Under the pieces are notes generated by a model. That model saw only the letters and a program-made list of their open reading frames with translations, had not been told where the DNA came from and searched no databases. A stretch of 64,000 nt of DNA, from positions 310,001-374,000 of the forward strand of contig NZ_CZRP01000013.1 in the NCBI RefSeq assembly GCF_001458115.1. The letters are read 5' to 3'. Below, one piece after another: positions 10,361 through 19,305 of this stretch; positions within the stretch are counted from its first letter, which is position 1, and each line of letters starts with the position of its first letter. The stretch comes from Gracilibacillus massiliensis. GTDB taxonomy: Bacteria; Bacillota; Bacilli; Bacillales; Amphibacillaceae. A program made the translations under genes and the position numbers.

Positions 10361-10843
10361 CTATTCAGATTCCAACACTTCTGTTTCAAAAAAGCTTTCG
10401 AAATTCGATTGTGGTTGTTCTCCTACGATTCTTGCTGATTCCTCTCCATCTTCAAAGTGCACCATTGTTGGAGTGGATTGAATATTGTAGGCGCCCCATT
10501 GATCTTGAAATTCTTCTAAATTCATCTTGACTAAATCCACACCATATTCCTCTGCAATAGGCACAAGGACAGGAGTTGTTTTTTGACAATGAACACAGTT
10601 AGGATCATAGAAATAAACAGTTGTATCTTCACCATTATCAAGCCGTTCTGCTAGTTCATCAGGCAATATTTGATTTTGATAGATTTCATCATCTAATTGA
10701 TCAATTGTTGTCTGGTTTAAATCCGTTTTACCATAAGGGTTATCAACACCATCTAATTGCTTGGAATTTTGATAATTCACAATAAATACTAATCCTCCGA
10801 AAATTAAAACAAGAACTAGTACAAATATAATCATTTTTTTCAC
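10361..10843 (-). CDS. Membrane-anchored thioredoxin-like protein (BdbC partner)
   Basis: A 160-residue protein with one N-terminal membrane anchor (about 4-23) and an extracytoplasmic thioredoxin fold. The redox site is CVHC in the context YFYDPNCVHCQKTTP (about residues 88-102), and a cis-proline region STPTMVHF follows (about 128-135). The start is GTG, with GGAGAG 7 bases upstream. It begins two bases after the stop of the DsbB-like gene, so the two form an operon. The likely role is thiol oxidation or disulfide exchange on exported proteins with BdbC as the quinone-linked reoxidant. Its sequence is closer to thioredoxin-like BdbA or YneN types than to classical BdbD, so the exact role is uncertain. 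Confidence 0.8.
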   Translation of the reverse strand: MKKMIIFVLVLVLIFGGLVFIVNYQNSKQLDGVDNPYGKTDLNQTTIDQLDDEIYQNQILPDELAERLDNGEDTTVYFYDPNCVHCQKTTPVLVPIAEEYGVDLVKMNLEEFQDQWGAYNIQSTPTMVHFEDGEESARIVGEQPQSNFESFFETEVLESE

Positions 10844-10844
10844 T

Positions 10845-11267
10845 TTATACTCTCCTTTGTTGAACCATTAAATAGGCGTGAATGCTAAAGATAACAAGAA
10901 AAGCTATCAATGCTTGAAAAGGAATGGTAATAAATCCGAAATAATCGACATAAGTAGCATTACACGGAACGACCCCGCAAGCACTTCCTGCGTCCTGTAA
11001 ACCAGGAAATTTTTGGATCAAATAATGATACGTCGATACTAAAATACCGATCCCGCTTAAAAGGAGTCCTGGAAAGGCAAAGCGTATGTCTTTTTTATAT
11101 AATGCATATCCATAAATTACAACAAGTGGATACATCAAGATGCGCTGATACCAACACAACTCACACGGTATGTATCCCATGACTTCGGAATAAAATAAAC
11201 TACCCATCGTAGCGACTAAGCTCTGCGCCCAGACAATAAATAGCAATGTGTCTTTTTTCTTGTCCAT
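10845..11267 (-). CDS. bdbC: DsbB-family disulfide oxidoreductase BdbC
   Basis: Polytopic membrane protein of 140 residues with four predicted helices. The two redox pairs expected for DsbB/BdbC are present: CELC in the first external loop (about 34-37) and the pair in ACGVVPC (about 96-102). Conserved QRILMYPL follows the first pair. It passes electrons from a periplasmic-type thiol oxidase to quinone. The downstream thioredoxin-like gene is probably its partner. BdbB and BdbC are close relatives, so the letter is a best guess based on size. Confidence 0.88.
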   Translation of the reverse strand: MDKKKDTLLFIVWAQSLVATMGSLFYSEVMGYIPCELCWYQRILMYPLVVIYGYALYKKDIRFAFPGLLLSGIGILVSTYHYLIQKFPGLQDAGSACGVVPCNATYVDYFGFITIPFQALIAFLVIFSIHAYLMVQQRRV

Positions 11268-11331
11268 TTTTCACATTCCCCTTTCACATTAATTATACAT
11301 ACCCCGCCTATAAAAACAAATGAATGATTTG

Positions 11332-11368
11332 TGAAAAAAAAAGAAGCAGATTTAAAAACTGCTTCAAC
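11332..11368 (-). terminator. Terminator of the thi operon
   Basis: Stem GAAGCAG/CTGCTTC at 11343-11367, followed on the minus strand by a long T-run (11332-11342). It overlaps the thiF stop codon. Confidence 0.85.
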
Positions 11369-12389
11369 CAACAAAATGATAATAGATTTTTTTTGCTTCT
11401 TGAATATTTTTAGTACCATGAATTAACGTTCGGCCATCATGAAATACCACTACTCTATACTCATTGATTTCAAAGGAAACAAGATAAGGATTTTCAAGGT
11501 AATTTGTTAAATCGATTTTTTTCAAATGTCTTTTAAAATCAGAAAAATGGAAACTTCGTTGTTTTCCGGCTCTAATCTGTACCGTGTTTCGCCCACACAA
11601 TACCGCTGTCTTCAATTGTGATTGATAATCTAAGTGAGGATAGATTTTTTGAACGCAGGATGGACAACTCTCATCTTTTAATGAAGCCACTTCTATCTCC
11701 ATTTTTTGATTTTTCCATAGATCAAAGGCGATCAATTTACCAGAAAGTGCTCTAAAGTTTTCTGTTAATATCTTTAATACCTCGGAGACTTGGTGAGCCA
11801 CCACCATTTGAACGGTGGGACTGATAATACCAACCGTATCACATGTGGCACCATCACTTGGAATATGATCCATTATACATTGCAAGCATGGAGTTTTATT
11901 TGGTAAGACAGTAAAGGTGACACCATAGCTCGCTACACATGCCCCATATATCCAAGGGGTTTGGTATTTTTGACAAATATCATTAATGATTAAACGTGTA
12001 TCGAAATTGTCTGTCGCATCGATGATTACATCCACGTCATGTACAATCGCTTCAAGTTCTTCTACTCCTACGTCGGTAAGTTGGCCATTTATTTTTGTTT
12101 GACTATTGATTTCTTGCAATCTATTTTTGGCCGCCATTACTTTTGGGTTTTTATTTTTGGCGTCTTCTTCTGAAAATAGTTGTTGACGCTGGAGATTGCT
12201 TTCTTCTACATAGTCCCGGTCCATAAGTGTAATTGTCCCTACGCCAGCTCTTACAAGCATTTCCGCACTACTTGAACCAAGGGCACCAACACCAATAATC
12301 AACACATGGCTATTTCGTAATCTCTTTTGACCAATTTCTCCAATTGGCTCGAATAAGGTTTGCCGAGAATATCGATTATCCACCAACAC
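11364..12389 (-). CDS. thiF: ThiF: ThiS adenylyltransferase (E1-like)
   Basis: Activates the C-terminal glycine of ThiS by adenylation before sulfur transfer. The nucleotide motif GVGALGSS lies near residue 38, and paired cysteines CLQC and CPSC form the usual structural zinc site. The core N-terminal pattern is VDNRYSRQ. An in-frame ATG at 12398 and one further upstream lie inside thiG, but the GAGG at 12399-12402 best fits the GTG at 12389, giving about 341 residues like B. subtilis ThiF. It overlaps the thiG end by 14 bases, which implies coupling. A C-terminal domain of about 80 residues follows the E1 core. The start choice is the weak point. Confidence 0.9.
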   Translation of the reverse strand: MLVDNRYSRQTLFEPIGEIGQKRLRNSHVLIIGVGALGSSSAEMLVRAGVGTITLMDRDYVEESNLQRQQLFSEEDAKNKNPKVMAAKNRLQEINSQTKINGQLTDVGVEELEAIVHDVDVIIDATDNFDTRLIINDICQKYQTPWIYGACVASYGVTFTVLPNKTPCLQCIMDHIPSDGATCDTVGIISPTVQMVVAHQVSEVLKILTENFRALSGKLIAFDLWKNQKMEIEVASLKDESCPSCVQKIYPHLDYQSQLKTAVLCGRNTVQIRAGKQRSFHFSDFKRHLKKIDLTNYLENPYLVSFEINEYRVVVFHDGRTLIHGTKNIQEAKKIYYHFVG

Positions 12390-13146
12390 TGATCCCATCC
12401 TCAGGACTGCTTGCAACCGCATATGTTTTTTTGTCAATTCTTCCAGCTAAGTAACCTAACCGTCCAGCCTCTATCGCCAACTTCATTGCCTCTGCCATTT
12501 GTACGGGATTCCGTGAGCCAGAAACAGCCGTATTTAGTAATACACCATCCGCTCCCAATTCCATTGCATATGCGGCATCCTTTGGTGAACCGATCCCAGC
12601 ATCCACAATTACGGGAACGTTCGCTTGTTCGATAATAAATTGCAAATTAAGTGGATTAATAATTCCCTGTCCGGATCCTATCGGTGAAGCACCAGGCATA
12701 ATAGCGTGAGCACCTAGCTCTTCTAATTTTCTTGCAAGGACTACGTCATCTGAAGTATATGGTAAAACAGTAAAGCCATCTGCAAGCAATATTTCAGTTG
12801 CCTTTAATGTCTCGACAGGATCAGGTAAGAGCGTTTTAGGACACCCGATCACTTCCACTTTCACCATGTCACAAAGTCCTGAGGCATTTGCTAATTTTGC
12901 TATCCTAACCGCTTCTTCTGCATCTTTTGCTCCTGCAGTATTTGGTAGAAAACGATACTTGTTCAGATCGATTTTTTCTAAAAAATTAGGTTGGTCTGGA
13001 TCAAAGATATTCATACGTCTCACTGAAAACGTAAGTACTTCTGTTTCTGAAACGTCTACTGCCTTCTTTTGAATATCATAATCGGGATATTTACCTGTTC
13101 CCAAAAATAAACGTGAATTAAATTGATGATTTCCTATCGTAAGCAT
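12376..13146 (-). CDS. thiG: Thiazole synthase ThiG
   Basis: Builds the thiazole phosphate ring from deoxyxylulose-5-phosphate, dehydroglycine and ThiS thiocarboxylate. The Schiff-base lysine is Lys96 in [12 protein letters not shown], the same position as in B. subtilis. The TIM-barrel phosphate site appears as [20 protein letters not shown] (about 179-198). The length of 256 residues is normal. It starts three bases after the thiS stop, within the tenI-thiO-thiS-thiG-thiF operon. Confidence 0.96.
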   Translation of the reverse strand: MLTIGNHQFNSRLFLGTGKYPDYDIQKKAVDVSETEVLTFSVRRMNIFDPDQPNFLEKIDLNKYRFLPNTAGAKDAEEAVRIAKLANASGLCDMVKVEVIGCPKTLLPDPVETLKATEILLADGFTVLPYTSDDVVLARKLEELGAHAIMPGASPIGSGQGIINPLNLQFIIEQANVPVIVDAGIGSPKDAAYAMELGADGVLLNTAVSGSRNPVQMAEAMKLAIEAGRLGYLAGRIDKKTYAVASSPEDGISVGG

Positions 13147-13149
13147 TGT

Positions 13150-13353
13150 TTATCCTCCTCCTACAAAATGAACGATTTCAAATCGGTCCCCTTCTGTTAC
13201 TTTCGCTGTTCCATGTTGCTCCTTTTTCAGGATTGTTTGGTTGTGCTCAACAATTAATGATTTTTTCTTTAATTGTAAATGCTCTAACAAATCTTCTACC
13301 GTTGCTATTTTTTGATTCAACTCTAAATTTTCACCGTTTACAATAATTCCCAT
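13150..13353 (-). CDS. thiS: Sulfur carrier protein ThiS
   Basis: Ubiquitin-like carrier of 67 residues that ends in VGGG. The terminal Gly-Gly is adenylated by ThiF and converted to a thiocarboxylate that donates sulfur to ThiG. The beta-grasp pattern MGIIVNGENLEL at the N-terminus and a strand IVEHNQTIL in the middle fit the family. It is preceded by a good GGAGGAG site and sits between thiO and thiG. Confidence 0.95.
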   Translation of the reverse strand: MGIIVNGENLELNQKIATVEDLLEHLQLKKKSLIVEHNQTILKKEQHGTAKVTEGDRFEIVHFVGGG

Positions 13354-13366
13354 TGTATCTCCTCCT

Positions 13367-14485
13367 TTACACAGATATATGGCAATCTTTAGTCAAAGAA
13401 AACGCGCGAACATAGTCTGGTTCATCTGATATTCCTTCTAGTAAATCAGTCATAAATAGAGATGTTTTCGGTGCTAATAAAATGCCATTACGATAATGGC
13501 CTGTTGCAACAAAAAGGCCTGATGTATCTGGCACTTCCCCTAAAAATGGAGACCCTCTTTTCGCTAATGGTCTTATTCCAGCCCAAATGTTTTCAATAGA
13601 AGCTTCCCTTATTTTAGGCACAACTTTTTTAGCACTGTTTAATAGTTTTAGCACACTAGCCACTTCTACTTGTTTATCTAATTGCTCTGGTTTAGAGGTC
13701 GCACCAATAATGATTCGATTTCCTAACTTTGGAACGAGATAACAATCATCCGTAAAAATAGTGGACTGAATCAATGGTTTTTCAGTTACAACCGAAAGAC
13801 ATTCTCCTTTGACAGGTGTGATATCTAACGCTGGAATGTATTCTTTAAACTGAGGACTCTTAAATCCAGATGTGATGATGACTTGATCCGCTGCATAATA
13901 TTGATTACCTACCTTCACACCTGATACTTTGTTCTGTTCAATGACTAATTGGTGGACCTCACTACACTCATATATTGTGGCCCCATAAGCTTCAGCCGCG
14001 ATGGCAAATGCCTTTGTTAAGTGCGGAGCTGAGACTTGCCCTTCCTTTGGACAATCAAGGGCTAGATAAAAATCGCGTGACATTTCTTTTTCTCTTATTT
14101 CTTCAGGTGAAACGATCTGTACCTCAATACCTTGATTCGTTTGAAAATGCGCGATATTTTCTAAATGATTTCGTTCCTCTTCACTGTATATCAGCTTGTA
14201 AGCACCTTTTTCTCGAAATTGAATATCTATACCACTTTCTTGTTTGAGGTCCTTTGCCAATTTTGGAAAAAGAGATCTGCTTTCTTTTGCAAATTGAAAT
14301 AATGGGGAATCTTCTTTAAACTCCATTTGGACACCTAACATTCCTGCTGCAGCAGTAGATGCCTCCGCACCGATCTCTTTTGCTTCTAACACGAGAACAC
14401 GGTAACCTCTTTTGCTTAATTGATAAGCGATCGATACTCCGATTATTCCGCCACCGACAATGATTTGATCAAATTGATTAGACAA
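13367..14485 (-). CDS. thiO: Glycine oxidase ThiO
   Basis: FAD enzyme that oxidises glycine to dehydroglycine, the imine used by ThiG in aerobic bacteria. The N-terminal dinucleotide motif GGGIIGVSIAYQLSKRG lies at about 12-28. The segment GHYRNGILLAPKT near the C-terminus is typical of D-amino-acid-oxidase-type folds. The 372-residue length agrees with B. subtilis ThiO (369). Its start overlaps the end of tenI by 8 bases. Confidence 0.94.
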   Translation of the reverse strand: MSNQFDQIIVGGGIIGVSIAYQLSKRGYRVLVLEAKEIGAEASTAAAGMLGVQMEFKEDSPLFQFAKESRSLFPKLAKDLKQESGIDIQFREKGAYKLIYSEEERNHLENIAHFQTNQGIEVQIVSPEEIREKEMSRDFYLALDCPKEGQVSAPHLTKAFAIAAEAYGATIYECSEVHQLVIEQNKVSGVKVGNQYYAADQVIITSGFKSPQFKEYIPALDITPVKGECLSVVTEKPLIQSTIFTDDCYLVPKLGNRIIIGATSKPEQLDKQVEVASVLKLLNSAKKVVPKIREASIENIWAGIRPLAKRGSPFLGEVPDTSGLFVATGHYRNGILLAPKTSLFMTDLLEGISDEPDYVRAFSLTKDCHISV

Positions 14486-15095
14486 TTCCTTCCCCCTTCC
14501 ATTTATTGAACACTCTTTGGTATTGTTTTAATGTTTTCAACGAATCCTCTGCATTCCAGACCCCTGACATAATCGCAATTCCACTAGCGCCTGCTTCTAT
14601 TACAGTTCGAGTATTTTCAGGCGTTATCCCACCAATCGCAATCACTGGAATCGAAACAGACTGAGTTATCTCCTTTAGTAGATTGACTCCATTTGGGGAC
14701 AATCCTTTTTTAGATAAACTGTGGAAAATATGACCATATATGATGAAGTTAGCTCCATCTTTTTCAGCATGAATCGCTTCTTCTAAGGAATGAACAGATT
14801 TACCAATAGATAGTTCTGGAAAAGTTACTTTTACTGTGTCAACAGATAAGCTATGGTACGCGAGTTGAACACCATGGCAATTATTGATAACAGCAATATC
14901 CACCCTGTCATTAATCATAATTTTTCGTCTGGGTATGCCTTTTTCTAATAAAAAGGATACGATAGCTTGTATTTCTTGAGCGTTTTTCGATTTTTCTCGG
15001 ATATGGATATAGTCAAGATCTTGATGCAAAAAAGATAGATCCTGAAGTTGTTTTTCAGTTGAATTCCCATTGGTAATAAGGTGTATTCCTTTCAT
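14478..15095 (-). CDS. tenI: Thiazole tautomerase TenI
   Basis: ThiE-like TIM barrel of 205 residues, the same size as B. subtilis TenI, which isomerises the thiazole product of ThiG. His122 in YGHIFHSL matches the known catalytic histidine. GGITPENT forms the phosphate-binding turn. Longer in-frame starts exist up to 15140, but they fall inside the riboswitch terminator hairpin and lack a spaced ribosome site; AAGGAGG at 15105-15111 fits the ATG at 15095. It is the first gene of the thiamine operon. A role as thiamine phosphate synthase is less likely. Confidence 0.9.
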   Translation of the reverse strand: MKGIHLITNGNSTEKQLQDLSFLHQDLDYIHIREKSKNAQEIQAIVSFLLEKGIPRRKIMINDRVDIAVINNCHGVQLAYHSLSVDTVKVTFPELSIGKSVHSLEEAIHAEKDGANFIIYGHIFHSLSKKGLSPNGVNLLKEITQSVSIPVIAIGGITPENTRTVIEAGASGIAIMSGVWNAEDSLKTLKQYQRVFNKWKGEGIV

Positions 15096-15129
15096 TTCAG
15101 CCATTCCTCCTTCATCTTGTATAGGAAGC

Positions 15130-15163
15130 AAAAATGCCACTCATCCAGTATGGACAAGTGGCA
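15130..15163 (-). terminator. Riboswitch-controlled terminator
   Basis: Stem TGCCACT/AGTGGCA followed on the minus strand by TTTTT just before the tenI ribosome site. Its position directly after the TPP aptamer indicates ligand-dependent transcription termination: high TPP favours this hairpin. Confidence 0.85.
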
Positions 15164-15194
15164 TTTAGTAAAGGCAAGGTTATAAGTTGCTCTT

Positions 15195-15285
15195 TTACCA
15201 CTTCCCTACGCTAGTGTTAACCAGATCAGGTTCAAAGGGTCCGAAGTTTTCGTCTCAGCCATTAAATGGCTCCCCTAGTGTTCAA
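15195..15285 (-). promoter_or_regulatory. TPP riboswitch (THI element)
   Basis: Read on the minus strand, the hallmark blocks appear in order: AGGGGAGCC, CTGAGA, the pyrimidine-sensing core AACCTGATCTGG, then CTAGCGTAGGGAAGTGG. The variable P3 arm GCCATTTAATGGC is well paired. The aptamer lies about 100 bases upstream of tenI with a terminator between, so thiamine pyrophosphate should switch the tenI-thiO-thiS-thiG-thiF operon off. Confidence 0.96.
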
Positions 15286-15350
15286 TCGTATTTTTTTATA
15301 CAGGAAAAGAATAACATACTATAAAAAATAAGCCAATAGCAAAATTTTAT

Positions 15351-15375
15351 GTTTAATTACTGCAAAGAAGGGTAG
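15351..15375 (+). promoter_or_regulatory. Possible sigma-B promoter of the ferritin-like gene
   Basis: GTTTAA (15351) is followed after 13 bases by GGGTAG (15370), close to the general stress consensus GTTTAA-N12-15-GGGTAT. It lies about 40 bases before the start codon. A sigma-A-like TATAAT also sits at 15379 but lacks a convincing -35 box. This is a sequence match only. Confidence 0.4.
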
Positions 15376-15414
15376 ACATATAATGGAAACACATTTAGAA
15401 AGGATGTTGTCGAA

Positions 15415-15858
15415 ATGGCACAAGATCAAGAAAAATTACAAGCTTTACTCGATGGTTTAAACGAAGATTTAGCTAATGAATATGCAGCAACAATTATGTA
15501 TACGTACCACGCATCAGTTGTATCAGGCTTATATCGTTCATCGTTAAAACCATTTTTTGAAGATGAAATAAACGATGAAATCGGACACGCCTTATATTTA
15601 TCCGATAAAATTAAAACTTTAGGTGGTACACCAACCACTACTCCTGCAAAGGTAGAACAACTTACAGATGTAAAAGAGATGTTAGAAGCTACTTATAAAG
15701 CAGAAAAAGACACAATTGACCGCTATGAAAAAAGAAAACAACAAGCAGATGAATTAGGTTTTACAGAACTTGTTGTACAACTTGAAGATATGATTGCAGA
15801 TGAAACAAAACATAAAGAAGAAACACAACGATTATTAGCAGATCCAAGTTTTCAATAA
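15415..15858 (+). CDS. Ferritin-like diiron domain protein
   Basis: A 147-residue four-helix-bundle protein. Helix patterns LANEYAATIMYTYHA (Glu about 22), EDEINDEIGHALYLSDKI (two Glu and a His) and a later DMIADETKHKEE form a ferritin-like diiron ligand set. It resembles bacterioferritin-like or rubrerythrin-like proteins more than Dps, since it lacks the Dps N-terminal His/Asp site. It probably stores iron or detoxifies peroxide in the cytoplasm; that role is inferred from the fold. It is a single gene with a possible stress promoter and its own terminator. Confidence 0.75.
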   Translation: MAQDQEKLQALLDGLNEDLANEYAATIMYTYHASVVSGLYRSSLKPFFEDEINDEIGHALYLSDKIKTLGGTPTTTPAKVEQLTDVKEMLEATYKAEKDTIDRYEKRKQQADELGFTELVVQLEDMIADETKHKEETQRLLADPSFQ

Positions 15859-15891
15859 CTAACCCCCTCCCTTTTTTTAAAATAGATGAGA

Positions 15892-15926
15892 GCAGCCTCC
15901 CAAAAATGGAGGCTGTTTTCTTTTTT
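15892..15926 (+). terminator. Terminator of the ferritin-like gene
   Basis: Perfect stem CAGCCTCC/GGAGGCTG with a 7-base loop, then TTTTCTTTTTT. Confidence 0.9.
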
Positions 15927-15985
15927 ACAGGAGAAAGTCGATAAGTCTATGATATACTAGAAATAAAACGATCAGGGGTGACAAA

Positions 15986-17155
15986 ATGCGCGAGATATTA
16001 TTCCAAGAAGTTGATCAATTATACGATGAAATGGTTGAAATGCGGAGATATTTACATCAATACCCCGAACTTTCCTTTCAAGAATTTAAGACTGCTGCAT
16101 TTATCCAAGATCAATATAAACTACTCAACATACCTTACCAAGCAAATTTAGGAGGTAATGGTGTCGTCGCAACACTACAAGGTGCGAAACCCGGAAAAAC
16201 AGTGGCACTCAGGGCTGACTTTGATGGTTTGCCGATTCAAGATGAAAAGACGGTAACTTACAAATCAAGGATTCATGGTGTAATGCATGCATGTGGTCAT
16301 GATGGCCATACGACAACATTACTTGCGGTTGCTAAAGTATTAAAAAAGTATCAACACGAACTAGCTGGCACTGTCGTATTTATTCATCAGCATGCTGAAG
16401 AACTGGCTCCTGGCGGTGCCCAACCGATGATAAAGGATGGCGCTCTTGATAATGTGGACGTGGTCTATGGTACACATCTCTGGACGAACACACCATACGG
16501 CATCGTTCAAACAGCACCTAATAATTTTATGGCAGCAGCAGATAAATTCACGATCAAGATCCAGGGAAAAGGCGGCCATGGTGGTATGCCACACCAAACA
16601 AAAGATCCTATTGTTGTTGGTTCCCAACTCGTGACAAACTTGCAACAAATTATTAGCAGAAGAATCGATCCATTAGATACAGCAGTACTTTCGATTGGTT
16701 CGTTCCATGCCGGAAATGCCTATAATGTCATTCCAGACTCAACGACAATTGAAGGAACGGTTCGAACATTCGATCAAAATATGCAGCAGTTTATGATAGA
16801 TGAGCTGACAAAAATAATTAAAGGTACCTGTATGACGTATGATGTTGATTATCAATTTGATTATGCAAAAGGTTATCAGCCTGTTGTGAACCATCCAGAG
16901 CATGCCGAGAAGATTTTAAAGGCGGCAGAGTCGGTGGAAGAAGTAGAAAGAGCAGAAATGGTCGAACCTAGCATGACAAGCGAGGACTTTGCCTATTATC
17001 TGCAAGAAAAACCTGGTGCTTTCTTCTTCACTGGTGCTCAAATTGACAATGGTTTTGTTCCCCACCACCATCCATTGTTTGATTTCGATGAACGGGCAAT
17101 GAAAATCGCTGCCAAAACTTTGATCGCGGCTACATGGAATGTCAATAATTTATAA
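15986..17155 (+). CDS. yhaA: M20 family amidohydrolase (YhaA-like)
   Basis: Dinuclear metal hydrolase of 389 residues, of the N-acyl-amino-acid amidohydrolase or aminoacylase type. The metal site motif HACGHDGHT is at about residue 94, and the catalytic Glu pair occurs in HQHAEELAPGG. The dimerisation domain (about 180-290) contains GKGGHGGMPH. A late His in VPHHHPLFD completes the metal ligands. The true substrate is unknown. In B. subtilis yhaA lies beside ecsAB, as here. The gene ends exactly where a repeat element begins, so its stop codon TAA touches that element. Confidence 0.88.
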   Translation: MREILFQEVDQLYDEMVEMRRYLHQYPELSFQEFKTAAFIQDQYKLLNIPYQANLGGNGVVATLQGAKPGKTVALRADFDGLPIQDEKTVTYKSRIHGVMHACGHDGHTTTLLAVAKVLKKYQHELAGTVVFIHQHAEELAPGGAQPMIKDGALDNVDVVYGTHLWTNTPYGIVQTAPNNFMAAADKFTIKIQGKGGHGGMPHQTKDPIVVGSQLVTNLQQIISRRIDPLDTAVLSIGSFHAGNAYNVIPDSTTIEGTVRTFDQNMQQFMIDELTKIIKGTCMTYDVDYQFDYAKGYQPVVNHPEHAEKILKAAESVEEVERAEMVEPSMTSEDFAYYLQEKPGAFFFTGAQIDNGFVPHHHPLFDFDERAMKIAAKTLIAATWNVNNL

Positions 17156-17306
17156 AGTGAGACTTCAATCAGTGGGTGTTTTAAACTCCCACTGATTGTT
17201 AGCGAAACTTATCAGGAAGTTAGCGTCCGTTTATCCCACACTTAGCTTCTTTGCTGTCGCTCGACTCTTTTCGTTTAGGGTTTTACGGACGATTACACCG
17301 TGATAA
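17154..17306. repeat. Two-hairpin interspersed element A, copy 1
   Basis: About 150 bp running from AAAGTGAGACTTCAATCAG to ACGGACGATTACACCGTGAT. The first half forms a perfect stem CAATCAGTGGG/CCCACTGATTG; the second half is enclosed by CGTCCGT/ACGGACG. The base string before it is TTTAT, as for the copy at 56.9 kb. It follows directly after yhaA. Confidence 0.85.
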
Positions 17307-17309
17307 GTG

Positions 17310-17346
17310 TAAAAAGCCTCGTTTCAATTGGGAAACGAGGCTTTTT
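17310..17346. terminator. Bidirectional terminator between yhaA and ecsB
   Basis: Stem AAAAAGCCTCGTTTC/GAAACGAGGCTTTTT with a short AATTG-containing loop. It serves the convergent yhaA (plus) and ecsB (minus) transcripts. Confidence 0.9.
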
Positions 17347-17348
17347 AT

Positions 17349-18566
17349 CTACACTTTAAGTTTTTTCCTAAGATAGTTCGGTATGACAACTAAAACAAAA
17401 AGCAAGCTAGCAACAGCCATCAGTGCGCCAATCAACGTCTCTCCTATTATTACTAAAAACAATGTAAAAAGAATAGCGACCACGGCGATTAATTGTTGCA
17501 TCCATTTCATAAAGGCTTGCTTTCTCACAGACTCCGCAATTGGATACAAATCCAGCCATACCAATGTGGCGTGATGTTTCCATAATGGCACTATTTGCAA
17601 AAAGATCATGTAAATAAAAAGAATCGCAAATATCAGTTTTAACCATTGATTTGGAACAAAGTAAATCAGCAGACCACCGATCACTAACAACCTTAGATAT
17701 ATCCCTAAATATTCTCCACTTCTCACAGTTGTTAAGCGATATAAATAAGGATAAGCATTCTTCTGCTGAAACGGGATACCTTTTGTTAAAGCTTTAGCTA
17801 ACCAGTGGCGTTTCTTAACTGGTGTCTCTAAATGTGGTACATCGGTAAACATGTTTGCTAACCGATAAAAAGAACGCATCCGTAAATAATCGCTCTCGAT
17901 TAATAAATCCCAATTCAAAGCTTTCTGTTTACTTGCTGTCAGGTAATTGGTTGCAAAAAGAATAATCAGTAAGGCCGTAATAATAGCCAGGAAAAGCCTT
18001 TCTTGTCCAATAAAAAAATAAATTAATGTCACAATTAATGCGTAGCGAACTACTTTATCGATTAACCTGGTATTTTTATCTCTAACACGAAGCATCCACC
18101 AATTCGCTACCAAACTCCATGCCTTCACAATTAACAAAACGATAAATAACATTCCGTATGCTGGTGTCTCCTGATTTGGAAAAGCAGCTGCATAAAGAGG
18201 GGCAATTGCTGCAATTGCTAAAATAAACAAATAAATTTGGGTAACATAACTATAAATTAATGTGCGAATAAAATAACCTTGCAAAAGATGTTCAGCAGGT
18301 ATTAAAAATACAATGTCAGCCTTTTTTAATAAAGTCTGAATCGGACTATGAGAAGTTACTAACCCTAATACGAGCGCAATCACCCAAGCAGACGGAAAAT
18401 AATTCGGTATATTTTCTAAGAACTGCTGATAATAAACCGACATTGCGGACACAATAAAAACCATTGCTATCACAATATGCCCTGTCACGATATACCTTAA
18501 ATAACGGCTAAGCTCCTTTATATGAGCGGATAAGCGAGTAGTAAACAATTGACGGTCATTAAGCAT
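17349..18566 (-). CDS. ecsB: ABC transporter permease EcsB
   Basis: Membrane subunit of the Ecs exporter, 405 residues with about nine to ten hydrophobic helices. The family EcsB is defined by its pairing with EcsA, which directly precedes it here with an 8-base overlap. In B. subtilis, loss of ecs affects protein secretion, competence and regulated proteolysis by RasP; the transported substrate is not settled. No ecsC follows in this window. Confidence 0.9.
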   Translation of the reverse strand: MLNDRQLFTTRLSAHIKELSRYLRYIVTGHIVIAMVFIVSAMSVYYQQFLENIPNYFPSAWVIALVLGLVTSHSPIQTLLKKADIVFLIPAEHLLQGYFIRTLIYSYVTQIYLFILAIAAIAPLYAAAFPNQETPAYGMLFIVLLIVKAWSLVANWWMLRVRDKNTRLIDKVVRYALIVTLIYFFIGQERLFLAIITALLIILFATNYLTASKQKALNWDLLIESDYLRMRSFYRLANMFTDVPHLETPVKKRHWLAKALTKGIPFQQKNAYPYLYRLTTVRSGEYLGIYLRLLVIGGLLIYFVPNQWLKLIFAILFIYMIFLQIVPLWKHHATLVWLDLYPIAESVRKQAFMKWMQQLIAVVAILFTLFLVIIGETLIGALMAVASLLFVLVVIPNYLRKKLKV

Positions 18567-19305
18567 AGGAATCGGCTTCTTTCGTTAATTGAATATATAG
18601 ATCATCCAATGTCGCTTGTGGTCGGTCAAAGGACTTTCGCAATTCTTCCAGTGTACCTTTTGCCCGAATTTGACCATCATGTAAGATAACAAACCGATCA
18701 CAATAACGTTCTGCCGTCGCTAAAATGTGTGTTGACATTAACACACCTGCCCCTTTTTCCTTCATTTGATCCATCAGCTGTAAATAAGACTGAATCCCCA
18801 ATGGGTCAAGTCCAACAAATGGTTCATCCACGATATATAAATCAGGCTCTACTAAAAACGCACACATAATCATCACTTTTTGTCTCATACCTTTAGAAAA
18901 GTGAATCGGAAATAACTTCAGTTTTTTATCTAAGCGGAACTCTTTTAGTAAGGGGGTTACTCTTCGCTGGTAGACATCTTCTGGGATTTGATAAGCCATC
19001 GCGGTCAAACGCAAGTGTTCTTCTAATGTTAATTCATCATATAACACCGGCATTTCCGGAATGTAGGAAAAATGGTTTCGATAGCTTTCAGGCGCCTCTT
19101 GAAATGACTTCCCTTTTATTGAAACTTCTCCATTTTTAGCTTGCATTAAACCAATGACATGTTTAATGGTGGTACTTTTACCAGCCCCATTTAAGCCAAT
19201 TAATCCTACAATTTCATTCGGTTTTACGTCAAAAGAAATGCCATGCAAAACATTCTTATGCGTATAACCTCCTTCTAAATTCTTAATATGTAATAAAGGT
19301 TCCAT
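18559..19305 (-). CDS. ecsA: ABC transporter ATP-binding protein EcsA
   Basis: Cytoplasmic ATPase of 248 residues. Walker A is GLNGAGKST (about 37-45), the signature-like motif is FSKGMRQKV, Walker B is LYIVDEPFVGLDP, and the switch His lies in STHIL. Length equals B. subtilis EcsA (247). It is the first gene of the ecsAB pair and is transcribed away from the candidate RNA and hit. Confidence 0.93.
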   Translation of the reverse strand: MEPLLHIKNLEGGYTHKNVLHGISFDVKPNEIVGLIGLNGAGKSTTIKHVIGLMQAKNGEVSIKGKSFQEAPESYRNHFSYIPEMPVLYDELTLEEHLRLTAMAYQIPEDVYQRRVTPLLKEFRLDKKLKLFPIHFSKGMRQKVMIMCAFLVEPDLYIVDEPFVGLDPLGIQSYLQLMDQMKEKGAGVLMSTHILATAERYCDRFVILHDGQIRAKGTLEELRKSFDRPQATLDDLYIQLTKEADSYA

